From Silvimonas amylolytica (lineage in GTDB: Bacteria; Pseudomonadota; Gammaproteobacteria; Burkholderiales; Chitinibacteraceae), in NCBI RefSeq assembly GCF_014645555.1, contig NZ_BMLY01000007.1, positions 124,001 through 188,000 of the forward strand: a stretch of 64,000 bases of DNA, written 5' to 3'. A program made the translations under genes and the position numbers. Numbering within the stretch: position 1 is the first letter of the stretch; each line of letters opens with the position of its first letter. Shown here piece by piece: positions 1 to 9,147 of this stretch. The notes beneath the pieces were generated by a model. The model was not told where the DNA came from and did no database searches. It was given only the letters and a program-made list of their open reading frames with translations.

Positions 1-583
1 GAACAGCTTGTCTTCGCGACTTCTGCCGGTTGTCCTGATTATTTTCCTGGCCTTGCTGGTCTGGGGTTTGAACACGGCTGCCACGCTGCCCGCCCTGAAC
101 GACACGCGCCTTGCGAATGAACCCAACCTGATCGCCGAGCACTCGCACACCGTGCGCTTTAACGATAAGGGGCAACCTTATCAGCGACTGGATGCCGACA
201 AAGCCAGCCATTACGAAGAAAATGATTCGGCATGGTTCGACAACCCGCATCTGGTATCCACTATTCCGGGCCAGCCCAGGGTCGATCTGGTCACCACGCG
301 CGTGCAGTCGATCAATCGCGGTGACAAGTTCTGGGCGCCAGATCCGGTCACGGTCACTCGTCAGCCTGATGAGAAACATGCCGAAATGATCGTCAAGGGC
401 ACGCAGGTCTGGTATCAACCCAAACCGGGCCTGGCCTGGTCCGACGCACCAGTTGTCGCTGACATGGGCAACAATTATCACGCCAACGGGGTCGGTTTTC
501 AGGCAGACATCACCGATCAGACCCTTCTTCTCAAATCCAGAGTGAGCACCCTTTATGTCCCTGCGCCACGCAGCAGCAAATAG
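1..583 (+). CDS. lptC: LPS export system protein LptC (start at window edge)
   Basis: LptC is the bitopic inner-membrane protein that passes LPS from the LptBFG transporter to the periplasmic LptA bridge. One N-terminal membrane helix (LLPVVLIIFLALLVWGL) is followed by a beta-rich periplasmic domain, and the roughly 190-residue length fits the family. The first in-frame start inside the window is a TTG at 8, but base 1 (G) is the third base of the codon just before Asn-Ser-Leu. The true start is therefore probably an ATG whose first two bases lie outside the window. The 3' end overlaps lptA by 29 bases, and lptA-lptB follow, so this is the usual lptCAB operon. Confidence 0.88.
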   Translation, partial: NSLSSRLLPVVLIIFLALLVWGLNTAATLPALNDTRLANEPNLIAEHSHTVRFNDKGQPYQRLDADKASHYEENDSAWFDNPHLVSTIPGQPRVDLVTTRVQSINRGDKFWAPDPVTVTRQPDEKHAEMIVKGTQVWYQPKPGLAWSDAPVVADMGNNYHANGVGFQADITDQTLLLKSRVSTLYVPAPRSSK

Positions 584-1124
584 CGTCCTTTTCGCCAGCC
601 TGGCGCTGGCCATGACCATCGCATTTGCCTCGACCGCCGACCGCGAGAAACCGCTCAAGGTCGAAGCCGATTCGGCCACGTACGACCAGAAAACCAACAC
701 GGGCGTATACACAGGCAACGTGATCGTGACGCAAGGCTCCATGACACTGCGCTCTGACAAACTGACAGTGCATCAGGATGCCGACGGCATGCAGTACTCC
801 CAGGGTGACGGCCGTCCGGTGAAATTCCGGCAACAGGCCGACGATGGTGAATGGGTTGATGCTGAGGCCCTGCATTACGATTACAACCAGAAAACCGGTT
901 TTCTGGTGCTGACCAACAAGGCCTGGGTACGCAAAGGCCAGAACGAAGTGTTTGGCGACGTAATCACCTACAACCTCAATACCGATCAGTACGCAGCCAC
1001 GAGCAACAAAACCGGTGCTGGCCGCGTGAACGTGACCATCGTGCCCAAGAAGAAAGATGCCAGCGCGCCGGCCGCCAAGCCTGCAGCCACGCCGGCGAGC
1101 GATACCACAAGCGAGAAACAATGA
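555..1124 (+). CDS. lptA: LPS transport periplasmic protein LptA
   Basis: LptA polymerises into the periplasmic bridge that carries LPS from LptC to LptD. The 189-residue protein starts with a signal peptide (hydrophobic core to about residue 25, ending near AFAST). An OstA-type beta-jellyroll domain follows, from [14 protein letters not shown] onward, with the typical [16 protein letters not shown] pattern. The last ~25 residues are Lys/Ala/Pro-rich and look disordered. The gene overlaps lptC by 29 bases and lptB by 4 (ATGA), indicating coupled translation. Confidence 0.93.
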   Translation: MSLRHAAANSVLFASLALAMTIAFASTADREKPLKVEADSATYDQKTNTGVYTGNVIVTQGSMTLRSDKLTVHQDADGMQYSQGDGRPVKFRQQADDGEWVDAEALHYDYNQKTGFLVLTNKAWVRKGQNEVFGDVITYNLNTDQYAATSNKTGAGRVNVTIVPKKKDASAPAAKPAATPASDTTSEKQ

Positions 1125-1888
1125 GCGCCAACCAGACCCCCAACGGCCCCATGACCCAACCGCTAACCGCTTCCCTGAACGCAACCGGACTGATGAAGCG
1201 TTATCGCAAGCGCACGGTTGTACGTGATGTCTCGATCCGCGTTGACGCGGGCGAAGTCGTGGGCCTGCTTGGCCCCAACGGCGCCGGCAAAACCACCAGT
1301 TTTTACATGATCGTAGGCATGGTGGCCGCCGACGGCGGCGAGATCAGCCTGAATGGTCAGGATATCAGCCGCTTGCCCATGCATGAGCGTGCACAACTGG
1401 GTCTGGGATATCTGCCACAAGAAGCATCCATCTTTCGCAAGATGACCGTGGCACAGAACATTCTGGCCGTACTTGAGTTGCGTGAGAAAAATACCGCCCG
1501 CCGGGCAGAGCGACTGGAAGAGTTGTTGCATGAACTGCACATTGCCCATCTGCGTGACAGCGGCGCGATGAGCCTCTCTGGTGGCGAACGACGCCGGGCG
1601 GAAATCGCCCGCGCGTTGGCTGCTGATCCGCGCTTTATTTTGCTGGATGAACCGTTCGCTGGCGTGGATCCGATCGCCGTGATGGATATCCAGCGCATTA
1701 TTGCCTACCTGCGTGATCGTGGCATTGGTGTGCTGATCACCGACCATAACGTGCGGGAAACACTGGGCATTTGTGATCGTGCCTACATCATTTCTGAAGG
1801 CGCAGTCATGGCTTCGGGCCATCCCGCAGAGATCATTGCCAACGAACAGGTGCGCAAAGTGTACCTGGGCGAACACTTCCGGATGTAA
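1121..1888 (+). CDS. lptB: LPS export ABC transporter ATP-binding protein LptB
   Basis: This is the cytoplasmic ATPase that powers LPS extraction with LptF/LptG, which are not in this window. Walker [10 protein letters not shown] is at residues 51-59, the Q-loop near [10 protein letters not shown], the signature LSGGE at 152-156 and Walker B ILLDEP at about 173-178, with the switch His in TDHNV. The LptB-type ending VYLGEHFRM is present. The ATG at 1121 overlaps the lptA stop (ATGA). It adds about 20 residues before the usual N-terminus, so an internal start at residue 11 or 25 is possible. Confidence 0.95.
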   Translation: MSANQTPNGPMTQPLTASLNATGLMKRYRKRTVVRDVSIRVDAGEVVGLLGPNGAGKTTSFYMIVGMVAADGGEISLNGQDISRLPMHERAQLGLGYLPQEASIFRKMTVAQNILAVLELREKNTARRAERLEELLHELHIAHLRDSGAMSLSGGERRRAEIARALAADPRFILLDEPFAGVDPIAVMDIQRIIAYLRDRGIGVLITDHNVRETLGICDRAYIISEGAVMASGHPAEIIANEQVRKVYLGEHFRM

Positions 1889-1935
1889 CCCTGCATGGCT
1901 GCCCCACCACCACCGTTCGCCCCCAGACCCGCAGC

Positions 1936-3345
1936 ATGAAGCAATCCCTTCAACTGCGCCTTTCGCAGCAACTCAACCTCACCCCGCAACTGCAACAGTC
2001 TATCAAGCTGTTGCAGCTTTCCACGCTGGACTTCCAGACCGAGATCGAACGCTATCTGCTGGAAAATCCGTTGCTTGAACAAGACAGTGCCGGCAGCAGT
2101 TCTTCAGACTCGGCCGAAAATTCCAGTAGCACCGACTCGACCGATAACAACAGCTCCAGCGACGATAGCTATGGCACTGGTGGCGACGATATGGAATGGG
2201 GTGGCGGCTCACGTAGCAGTGACGATGACGACGACTTCGATCCGGCAACCCAGGTCGCCCGTGAACTGACACTGCGTGAGCACTTGCTCGACCAGGCCGG
2301 CGTGCAACGCCTGCCAGATCGCGACCATGCCGCGCTGGCATTCATGATTGATGCCGTCGACGAAGAGGGATTTTTACCGTTTTCCCTCGAAGAATTGCTG
2401 GAACAAATTCCGCCGGAGATCGTCTCTCAATTAGAGCTTGAAATTGATGATCTGGCAGTAGCGCTAGCCCGGCTCAAGCAGTTTGACCCGGTTGGCGTGG
2501 GTGCCCGCAATACGGCTGAAGCGCTGTCTTTGCAGTTGCGACAGCTCGAATCGACCCCCGCTTGCGTGTTGGCCCGACAAATCGTCGGACAGCATCTCGA
2601 TTTATTGGCGGGGCGTGATTACACTAAGTTGAAACGGTTACTGAAATGTGACGACGCAGCACTCAAAGCTGCGCAAACCGTGATCACCAGTCTGAATCCG
2701 CGCCCTGCAGCACAATGGGCGGCGTTGACACCACGCTACGTTGTACCTGACGTGCTGGTGCAAAAGATCAAGGGGCAATGGCAGGTGAGACTCAATCCAG
2801 CCGCGATGCCGCGGTTGCGTATCAATCAGGTGTACGCAGATATCCTGCAACGCAGCGAGGGCGGAGTGCTGGCGCGCGAACTGCAGGAAGCCAAATGGCT
2901 GGTCAAGAGCGTGCAACAACGCTTCGAGACCATACTGCGTGTGGCGCAGGCCATCGTGGAACGTCAGCGCGCGTTCTTCGAGCATGGCGAAGTGGCCATG
3001 CGCCCGCTCGTCCTGCGCGACATCGCCATGGAACTCGATCTGCACGAGTCCACGGTCTCCCGGGTCACCACCCAAAAGTACATGGCCAGCCCACGCGGCT
3101 TGCTGGAATTCAAATATTTCTTTGGCAGTCACGTGGATACCGAAGCCGGTGGCGAATGCTCGGCAACGGCGATCAAGGCCCTGATTCGCCAGATGATCCA
3201 GAACGAAGACAAAACCCGGCCGCTGTCCGACAGCGCCATTGCCGATGCTTTATCCGGGCAAGGGATCGTGGTTGCGCGACGAACCGTTGCCAAATACAGG
3301 GAGGGTATGAACGTTCCACCTGTTAACTTGCGCAAAAACCTGTAA
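1936..3345 (+). CDS. rpoN: RNA polymerase sigma-54 factor RpoN
   Basis: Sigma-54 directs RNA polymerase to -24/-12 promoters that need AAA+ activators. The 469-residue protein has the Gln/Leu-rich activator-interacting region I (LRLSQQLNLTPQLQQSIKLLQ), an acidic Ser/Asp-rich linker at about residues 50-105, the core-binding domain, a helix-turn-helix region (DLHESTVSRVTTQKY) and the RpoN box ARRTVAKYRE at 447-456. It lies 47 bases after lptB, the conserved lptB-rpoN-hpf order. The linker is unusually low in complexity (see findings). Confidence 0.97.
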   Translation: MKQSLQLRLSQQLNLTPQLQQSIKLLQLSTLDFQTEIERYLLENPLLEQDSAGSSSSDSAENSSSTDSTDNNSSSDDSYGTGGDDMEWGGGSRSSDDDDDFDPATQVARELTLREHLLDQAGVQRLPDRDHAALAFMIDAVDEEGFLPFSLEELLEQIPPEIVSQLELEIDDLAVALARLKQFDPVGVGARNTAEALSLQLRQLESTPACVLARQIVGQHLDLLAGRDYTKLKRLLKCDDAALKAAQTVITSLNPRPAAQWAALTPRYVVPDVLVQKIKGQWQVRLNPAAMPRLRINQVYADILQRSEGGVLARELQEAKWLVKSVQQRFETILRVAQAIVERQRAFFEHGEVAMRPLVLRDIAMELDLHESTVSRVTTQKYMASPRGLLEFKYFFGSHVDTEAGGECSATAIKALIRQMIQNEDKTRPLSDSAIADALSGQGIVVARRTVAKYREGMNVPPVNLRKNL

Positions 3346-3436
3346 TTGCTTGGCCTGGAGCGGCTGGAAACAATCCAGCCAGCTGGGTTGCATCAGCCGC
3401 CCCTGGTTTTAATGGCTCAACCAGAAGGAGAATGCC

Positions 3437-3769
3437 ATGAACCTCAACATTAGCGGACATCACGTTGAAGTGACCCCGGCCCTGCGGTCGTACCTGACCA
3501 GCAAGCTGGACCGGATAGTGCGACACTTTGACCAGGTAGTAGACGTCAGCGCCATACTTTCTGTAGAGAAATTACAGCAGAAAGCGGATGTCACCGTGCG
3601 CGTGCGCGGCAAGGACATTCATGTTGAGGCAGTCGACAAGGACATGTACGCCGCCATTGACCTCCTTGTCGATAAACTGGACCGGCAGATCGTCAAACAC
3701 AAAGAGTGCTTGATGGATCACCGTGGCGACGCCATCAAACATCAGCAAACCGTCGAAGAAGAAGAATGA
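3437..3769 (+). CDS. hpf: Ribosome hibernation promoting factor, short form (HPF/YfiA family)
   Basis: This small protein binds the 30S decoding site and promotes inactive 100S ribosomes in stationary phase. The 110-residue protein is the short form: it carries the N-terminal fold (MNLNISGHHVEVTPALRSYL... VTVRVRGKDIHVEA... MYAAIDLLVDKLDRQIVKHKE) and lacks the long-form dimerisation tail. An AGAAGGAG ribosome-binding site precedes the ATG. The gene sits directly after rpoN, as in many Proteobacteria, and is closed by the hairpin at 3803-3837. Confidence 0.93.
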   Translation: MNLNISGHHVEVTPALRSYLTSKLDRIVRHFDQVVDVSAILSVEKLQQKADVTVRVRGKDIHVEAVDKDMYAAIDLLVDKLDRQIVKHKECLMDHRGDAIKHQQTVEEEE

Positions 3770-3802
3770 CTTTTTCGATATAAACCAGCATCTTGATGCA
3801 AC

Positions 3803-3837
3803 AAACGGGAACCTTGAAAACGGGTTCCCGTTTTTGT
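3803..3837 (+). terminator. Rho-independent terminator after hpf
   Basis: AAACGGGAACC (3803-3813) pairs perfectly with GGTTCCCGTTT (3823-3833) across a 9-base loop and runs into TTTTTGTTT. It separates rpoN-hpf from ptsN-hprK-rapZ. A TACAAT hexamer at 3855-3860 just downstream could be the -10 of the next unit, although no convincing -35 box is seen. Confidence 0.85.
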
Positions 3838-3981
3838 TTATGGCCTCGGGGCGGTACAATAGTATTGATTGAAAATGCAAACCGGACCGACGATCGCAGT
3901 TTGCGCGTTCACGGTACCCCTTTAATGGTGCGATGCGGCAACACGCGTTGCCACTCACCAGGTCAGCGAGCCGGCTAAACG

Positions 3982-4455
3982 ATGAGTCTGATTTCCAGAA
4001 TCCTGCCTGCCAGCAACGTCTTTCTCGATATGGACGTTGGCAGCAAAAAACGGATATTCGAACAGGTAGGCATGCTGTTCGAGAACAGCCATGCCATTGC
4101 GCGCAGCGTCATTTTCGACAGCCTGTTTGCCCGCGAAAAACTGGGGTCGACCGGCCTGGGCCAGGGCGTGGCCATTCCCCACGGCCGTATCAAAGGCCTC
4201 AAGGAGGCCAGCGGCGCTTTTATCCGCCTGAAAAACCCGGTGCCTTTTGATGCACCCGATGGCAAACCCGTGACACTGATCTTTGTGTTGCTGGTTCCCG
4301 CCGCAGCTACGGACTTGCACCTGCAAATTTTGTCCGAGCTGGCCCAGCTTTTCTCCGACAAGACCGTGCGCGACCAACTTGCAACAGCCAGCGACGTGGA
4401 TGCGGCCTTCAAGTTGATTTCCACCTGGGAACCGTATGCCGCAGATTACCGTTAG
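3982..4455 (+). CDS. ptsN: Nitrogen PTS EIIA component PtsN (EIIA-Ntr)
   Basis: PtsN is the terminal phospho-acceptor of the nitrogen phosphotransferase chain and regulates targets by protein contact rather than by transporting sugar. The 157-residue protein has the PTS_EIIA_2 fold with the phosphorylated His67 in GVAIPHGRI. No EIIB/EIIC domains are fused. It overlaps hprK by 20 bases, so the two are translationally coupled; the HprK neighbour suggests that HPr phosphorylation links this branch to carbon status. Confidence 0.95.
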   Translation: MSLISRILPASNVFLDMDVGSKKRIFEQVGMLFENSHAIARSVIFDSLFAREKLGSTGLGQGVAIPHGRIKGLKEASGAFIRLKNPVPFDAPDGKPVTLIFVLLVPAAATDLHLQILSELAQLFSDKTVRDQLATASDVDAAFKLISTWEPYAADYR

Positions 4456-5380
4456 ACAGTTATTCATCGATAACGCGGAAAAACTCAGGCTGACCTGGGT
4501 CGCTGGTCAATCTGGCGCCAATAATCTGCTGACCAATGATGCCGCCGAACAAAAACCACGGCTGGCACTGGTTGGGCACTTGAACTTCATTCACCCCAAC
4601 CGCGTACAGGTGCTGGGGATTGCCGAAGTCAATTATTTTGCCGGCCTCTCACCAGAAGCCCAGAAAGACTCGGTTGAGCGTTTGTTCGCCAACGAGATGG
4701 CCCTCATGATTGTCGCCAATAGCCAACAGGTACCTGACACCCTTCGGGAAGGTGCCGAGCGGCATCATGTCCCGCTTCTGACATCCACCGAGCAGTCGCC
4801 TTATCTGATGGATGTCCTGCGCTATTACCTGGCCAAAGCGCTGGCTGTGTCAACGCATCTTCACGGCGTATTTCTGGATGTGCTGGAAGTGGGGGTGTTG
4901 CTGACTGGCGAATCATCCATGGGTAAAAGCGAACTGGCGCTGGAGTTGATCTCACGCGGTCACGGACTGGTGGCCGATGACGTGGTCGAGGTGTACCGCA
5001 CCAATCCGGAAACCCTGGAAGGCCGCTGTCCACCCATGTTGCGCGACTTTCTGGAAGTGCGCGGGATTGGTGTACTCAATATCCGTACCATCTTTGGCGA
5101 AACCGCCGTTCGGCCCAAAAAGACACTCAAGCTGATCGTGCATCTGGCCAAGGCGGGCGGCGAAACACTGGCCCCGATTGATCGTTTGCAGATGCAGGCC
5201 GCGACCCAGGAAATCCTGGGTGTGCAAATCCGCAAACTGGTCATCCCCGTGGCGGCAGGTCGTAACCTTGCGGTGCTGGTTGAAGCTGCAGTGCGTAACT
5301 ACATCCTGCAATTGCGCGGCATTGATTCCACCCGCGAATTCATTGAACGCCACCAACGCTTTATGGAGCTGGGCGAGTAA
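4436..5380 (+). CDS. hprK: HPr kinase/phosphorylase
   Basis: HprK phosphorylates and dephosphorylates HPr on a serine. The 314-residue protein matches family length. The C-terminal catalytic domain shows His143 (HGVFLDVL), the P-loop GESSMGKS at 158-165 and the HprK signature [11 protein letters not shown] at 206-216. The start overlaps ptsN by 20 bases and the stop shares one base with rapZ (TAATG). In Gram-negative bacteria HprK occurs in this ptsN-hprK-rapZ context without the Gram-positive CcpA circuit. Confidence 0.96.
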   Translation: MPQITVRQLFIDNAEKLRLTWVAGQSGANNLLTNDAAEQKPRLALVGHLNFIHPNRVQVLGIAEVNYFAGLSPEAQKDSVERLFANEMALMIVANSQQVPDTLREGAERHHVPLLTSTEQSPYLMDVLRYYLAKALAVSTHLHGVFLDVLEVGVLLTGESSMGKSELALELISRGHGLVADDVVEVYRTNPETLEGRCPPMLRDFLEVRGIGVLNIRTIFGETAVRPKKTLKLIVHLAKAGGETLAPIDRLQMQAATQEILGVQIRKLVIPVAAGRNLAVLVEAAVRNYILQLRGIDSTREFIERHQRFMELGE

Positions 5381-6240
5381 TGGCGCACAAGGGTCAGCAA
5401 GTTATTCTGCTCTCCGGGCTCTCCGGCGCAGGCAAAAGCGTCGCATTGCGTGTTCTGGAAGACCTGGGCTATTTCTGCATCGATAACCTGCCCTCGCCCA
5501 TCCTGCCGCAAACCGCGGCCTTGCTGGATGAAGATGGATACCCCAAGGTCGCCATCGCTGTGGATTCACGCAGCGCACATAATCTGGCCGGATTTCCGGA
5601 CTATCTGGCAGCGATGCTGGAACTCAAGATTGATGTCCGGTTATTGTTCCTTGAGGCTTCAGACGAAGTCCTGATCAAGCGGTTCTCTGAAACACGCCGC
5701 AGTCACCCGCTGGCTGGTGAGCGCCTCACCATCACCGAAGCCATCGCGCTGGAACGAGAGATCCTGGAGTATTTCCTCGTCAATGCGTACCGTATTGATA
5801 CGAGTTCTCTCACAGCCAACCAATTGCGAGCCTCTGTACGCGATTTCGTCGGGCTGGACAAATCTCGCCTGACGCTCATTTTTGAGTCGTTTGGTTTCAA
5901 ACATGGCATCCCGCTGGATGCAGACTTTGTGTTTGACGCACGCTGTCTACCCAACCCGCATTACGATCCAGCTTTGCGTCCGCTCACTGGCAAAGACGAA
6001 CCCGTCATCGAATTCCTGAAGCGTCAGGAGTCAGTGGGCCGCTACTTGACGCATCTGATTGGTTTTCTGGAGCACTGGATTCCCGAATTCGATCGTGACC
6101 ATCGCAATTATGTGACGGTCGCCATTGGTTGCACCGGCGGTCAGCATCGCTCCGTGTTCCTTGCCGAGCAACTGGCCAGGCACTTTGGCAACCAGCGCCA
6201 GGTGCTGGTGCGCCACCGTGAACCGCATGTCAAAACCTGA
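5380..6240 (+). CDS. rapZ: RNase adapter protein RapZ
   Basis: RapZ is a nucleotide-binding protein; in enterobacteria it delivers the sRNA GlmZ to RNase E and so tunes glucosamine-6-phosphate synthesis. Whether that RNA target exists here cannot be told from the window. The 286-residue protein has a Walker A GLSGAGKS at 13-20, and the C-terminal domain carries the conserved GCTGGQHRSV motif. It starts on the last base of the hprK stop. The following NusG-II gene begins 14 bases before its end, extending the operon. Confidence 0.94.
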   Translation: MAHKGQQVILLSGLSGAGKSVALRVLEDLGYFCIDNLPSPILPQTAALLDEDGYPKVAIAVDSRSAHNLAGFPDYLAAMLELKIDVRLLFLEASDEVLIKRFSETRRSHPLAGERLTITEAIALEREILEYFLVNAYRIDTSSLTANQLRASVRDFVGLDKSRLTLIFESFGFKHGIPLDADFVFDARCLPNPHYDPALRPLTGKDEPVIEFLKRQESVGRYLTHLIGFLEHWIPEFDRDHRNYVTVAIGCTGGQHRSVFLAEQLARHFGNQRQVLVRHREPHVKT

Positions 6241-6610
6241 GTGGCACTTGCTGCGGCCAGGCGACTGGGTCACCGTCGCACTGAGCTCAGCGCTGGTCGT
6301 CGTGCTAGCGTGGTTTGCCTGGAATACCGATGCGGCCACCCATGTCCGTGTGTATCAATCTGGCAAGCTCTTTGCAGAACTGGATCTGGCTGCCGACCGA
6401 ACCCTGCTGGTGCCCGGCCCGCTGGGCGATACCACTGTCGAAATCGCGCGGGGACGTGTGCGCATTGCGGCAGACCCCAGCCCGCGCCAGTATTGCGTCA
6501 AGGCGGGCTGGCTGACTGAAACCGGGCAGACCGCCATCTGCCTGCCTAACCGCACCAGCATAGAACTAACCGGCAGCAAAGCGCGCGCCTATGACAGCCT
6601 CAGCTACTGA
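6227..6610 (+). CDS. NusG domain II-containing membrane-anchored protein
   Basis: The 127-residue protein starts at the ATG inside the rapZ 3' end. A longer frame from 6125 exists but would lie entirely inside rapZ. An N-terminal helix (VTVALSSALVVVLAWFAW) is followed by an extracytoplasmic beta domain matching NusG domain II proteins: it opens with the ATHVRVYQSGK strand and contains RQYCVKAGW and ICLPNR, with Cys in the usual places. In other bacteria such proteins sit beside a Gx-type membrane protein and often ApbE. Here the Gx partner follows with a 20-base overlap, but ApbE is absent. The function is unknown; a redox or flavin-related role is only inferred. Confidence 0.75.
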   Translation: MSKPEWHLLRPGDWVTVALSSALVVVLAWFAWNTDAATHVRVYQSGKLFAELDLAADRTLLVPGPLGDTTVEIARGRVRIAADPSPRQYCVKAGWLTETGQTAICLPNRTSIELTGSKARAYDSLSY

Positions 6611-7118
6611 ACGCACAGTACGCGCTGGCGCGGATGATCTGCGCATTGCCCGCTATGCAGCACTGGCCATCATGCTAGGGGTGGTTGAGGCCGGCTTCCC
6701 CTCGCCGCTGCCTGGTGTCAAACCCGGCATTGCCAACATCATTACGTTGATTGTGCTTTGGCGGTACGGTTGGCGAGATGCGGCCTGGGTATCGTTACTG
6801 CGTATTTTTGGCGGCGCGCTGGTTCTGGGTGGTTTTCTCTCTCCCGGTTTCGCGCTGAGTTTATGTGGTGGCATTGTCAGTCTGCTGGTGCTGGGCATAG
6901 CGCAACACTTGCCGCGACGCGGGTTCGGCCCCGTTAGTCTCTCTTTGATTGCAGCGTTTGCACACATTGCCGGACAACTGGGACTGGCACGTTTGTGGCT
7001 GATCCCCGATAACGGATTAATCCGCCTTGCCCCGGTGTTTTTTGGCGCAGCACTCGTCTTTGGCCTCGCAAATGGCCTGATCTGCGCACGCCTGCTGAAG
7101 GAATCTGCTACATCATGA
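6591..7118 (+). CDS. Gx transporter family membrane protein (heptaprenyl diphosphate synthase component I-like)
   Basis: The 175-residue integral membrane protein has about five hydrophobic segments. The N-terminal motif MLGVVEAGFPSPLPGVKPGIANI is characteristic of the Gx_transp/Hpre_diP_synt_I family. Despite the old family name, no prenyl-synthase aspartate motifs are visible. It overlaps the NusG-II gene by 20 bases and ubiX by 4 (ATGA). In anaerobes this pair accompanies NusG-II and ApbE/FMN-transfer genes. Here it leads into the flavin-prenylating enzyme UbiX, a different neighbour. Confidence 0.78.
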   Translation: MTASATERTVRAGADDLRIARYAALAIMLGVVEAGFPSPLPGVKPGIANIITLIVLWRYGWRDAAWVSLLRIFGGALVLGGFLSPGFALSLCGGIVSLLVLGIAQHLPRRGFGPVSLSLIAAFAHIAGQLGLARLWLIPDNGLIRLAPVFFGAALVFGLANGLICARLLKESATS

Positions 7119-7723
7119 AAACCATTACCGTCGGCCTGACCGGCGCTTCGGGCCTGCCTTATGGCATGCGTTTGATCGAATGCCTGCTGGCTGCCGGTTG
7201 CCGGGTGCACGTCCTTTATACTCAAGCAGCGCAAATCGTGGCTCGCCAGGAACTGGGATATACCTGGCCGGGCCGCGCGGCAGAGTTTGCTGACTGGTTG
7301 CGCGAACACTTCAAGTTGCCTGCGGACGCGCCGCTCAAAGTATTCGGACAACAAGAATGGTTTGCGCCCATGGCCTCCGGTTCCAATCCCGGAGATGGCA
7401 TGGTGGTCTGCCCTTGTACCATGGGCGCGCTTGCCGCCATTGCCGCCGGCGTCTCTGATAACCTGCTGGAACGCGCAGCAGATGTCATGATCAAGGAAGG
7501 CAAGAAGCTGGTGCTGGTGCCGCGCGAGGCACCTTTCTCTGCCCTGCATCTGGAAAACATGCTCAAACTGGCGCGACTGGGTGTTGTGATTCTGCCGCCC
7601 AATCCCGGCTTTTATCATCACCCCAAATCTATCGACGATCTGGTGGATTTCGTGGTGGCCCGGATTCTGGATCAACTGGCCGTGCCACACCAACTGATGC
7701 AGCGCTGGGGTGACGAAGGCTGA
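7115..7723 (+). CDS. ubiX: Flavin prenyltransferase UbiX
   Basis: UbiX joins dimethylallyl phosphate to FMN, making the prenyl-FMN cofactor of the decarboxylase UbiD in ubiquinone synthesis. The 202-residue protein starts with the flavin-binding pattern TVGLTGASGLPYGMRL and contains VVCPCTMGALAAIAAG and LVLVPREAPFSALHLENM, all typical of UbiX. It overlaps the Gx gene by 4 bases and its stop abuts the stop of the convergent MATE gene with no gap. UbiD is not in the window. Confidence 0.95.
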   Translation: MKTITVGLTGASGLPYGMRLIECLLAAGCRVHVLYTQAAQIVARQELGYTWPGRAAEFADWLREHFKLPADAPLKVFGQQEWFAPMASGSNPGDGMVVCPCTMGALAAIAAGVSDNLLERAADVMIKEGKKLVLVPREAPFSALHLENMLKLARLGVVILPPNPGFYHHPKSIDDLVDFVVARILDQLAVPHQLMQRWGDEG

Positions 7724-9094
7724 TCAGAGCGGCGGGAGCGGCAACAGTGCCCGCCGGCTGACACGTACAAACTGCCATGTCAGCAGGCACGCCGTAAAGC
7801 CCAGGGCAACAACCAGCGCTTCCCAATAGCCAATCACACCGCGGCCCTCAATCAGGTCTCCCGCACCGAAGGTAAGCGCATACCCCAATGGCAATCCGAC
7901 AATCCAGAACGCGGTGAGGTGAATAATCATGGGCGTGCGTGTGACTTTGTAGCCACGCAAAATGCCCGCTGCGATCACCTGGGTGGCGTCAAACAACTGG
8001 AACACTGCCGCGTAAATGAGCAAGATAGCCGCCAGCGCCAGCACTTGTGCATCTTCGCTATACCAGGATGCAACCCAGTGATGGCCAAAGCCGGTGAACA
8101 GCGCAGCAACCAGCGCAGAGACCAGGCCCATTTTGAAGCCAGCCCATCCAATAAAACGGGCGTCCTCCGGTTTGCCGGCGCCGAGCGCCTGTCCCACCCG
8201 CACGGTCAGTGCCGTACCAATGGCGGCAGGCACCTGGAATAACACTGAGCCAAAATTCAGCGCGATCTGGTGGGCCGCCACCGGCACCGTGCCCAATCGG
8301 GCAATCAAGAGGGCAATACCCGCAAACGCACTGACTTCTACAAAGAACATCAGCCCCATCGGCACGCCAAGCTTGAGCAACTCAACTTGCCTGTGCCAGT
8401 CCAGACGCCCCCAGTGCCGCAGTGGATAGGTGTCGCGGTAAACCGGCGAAATTTTCAGCCAGATCAGCATCATCGTCGCGCTGGCCCAGAGGCAGAACGC
8501 CGTGGCATACCCGCAACCCACGCCACCCAGCGCCGGAAAGCCCAGATGCCCATAGATCAGCACGTAGTTCACCGGCACATTGAGCGCCAGCCCCACCAAC
8601 GCAATGACCATCAAGGGCTTGGTGCTGTTCAAGCTAGCCGAATAGCTGTAGCAAACCCGGAAAAATGCAAACGCTGGCAACCCGAATGAGACCGCCCGTA
8701 AAAAGCGGCGCGCCTTGTCGGCGACATCCGGGGTGAGGCCAAGGTGATCGAAGACGGGCATGGCCAGCCACACCAGCACCCATCCCACCAGGGTAAAGAA
8801 CACGGCCTGATAGAACGCTTGCTGCACCAGGCCCGGAATGTGTTCGCGATCATTCGCGCCGACGGCGTGCGCCACCAGCGGGCTACAGGCCAGTAGCAGG
8901 CCAATCATGGTAACAATCAGCGTGATCCAGATCGACGCCCCAACAGATACCGCAGCCAGATCACCAGCCGAGACATGGCCAGCCATCACGGCATCGACAA
9001 ATGCGGTTCCCACCTGAGCGAGTTGGCCCACCATAATGGGCCATGCCAGATGCCATGTAGCGCGGATCTCGCGCCAGATACGTGGCAGAGTCAT
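7724..9094 (-). CDS. MATE family multidrug efflux transporter (NorM/MdtK-like)
   Basis: This is a cation-coupled antiporter that exports cationic drugs and dyes. The 456-residue protein has about 12 hydrophobic segments in two MatE repeats, with the N-terminal pattern WPIMVGQLAQVGTAFVDAVMAGHV diagnostic of NorM-type transporters. A GAAGG ribosome-binding site lies 6 bases before the ATG. The 101-aa gene 53 bases upstream may be co-transcribed. Substrate specificity cannot be read from the sequence. Confidence 0.92.
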   Translation of the reverse strand: MTLPRIWREIRATWHLAWPIMVGQLAQVGTAFVDAVMAGHVSAGDLAAVSVGASIWITLIVTMIGLLLACSPLVAHAVGANDREHIPGLVQQAFYQAVFFTLVGWVLVWLAMPVFDHLGLTPDVADKARRFLRAVSFGLPAFAFFRVCYSYSASLNSTKPLMVIALVGLALNVPVNYVLIYGHLGFPALGGVGCGYATAFCLWASATMMLIWLKISPVYRDTYPLRHWGRLDWHRQVELLKLGVPMGLMFFVEVSAFAGIALLIARLGTVPVAAHQIALNFGSVLFQVPAAIGTALTVRVGQALGAGKPEDARFIGWAGFKMGLVSALVAALFTGFGHHWVASWYSEDAQVLALAAILLIYAAVFQLFDATQVIAAGILRGYKVTRTPMIIHLTAFWIVGLPLGYALTFGAGDLIEGRGVIGYWEALVVALGFTACLLTWQFVRVSRRALLPLPPL

Positions 9095-9147
9095 GCAAAC
9101 CTTCGTGTTTCTGGATTTTTATGTGCGGTGACGCGCCGCCCTTCGTC

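Noticed and set aside
6653-7693. 346-aa minus-strand frame opposite the Gx gene and ubiX
   Set aside because: Antisense to two supported genes and without protein-like features.
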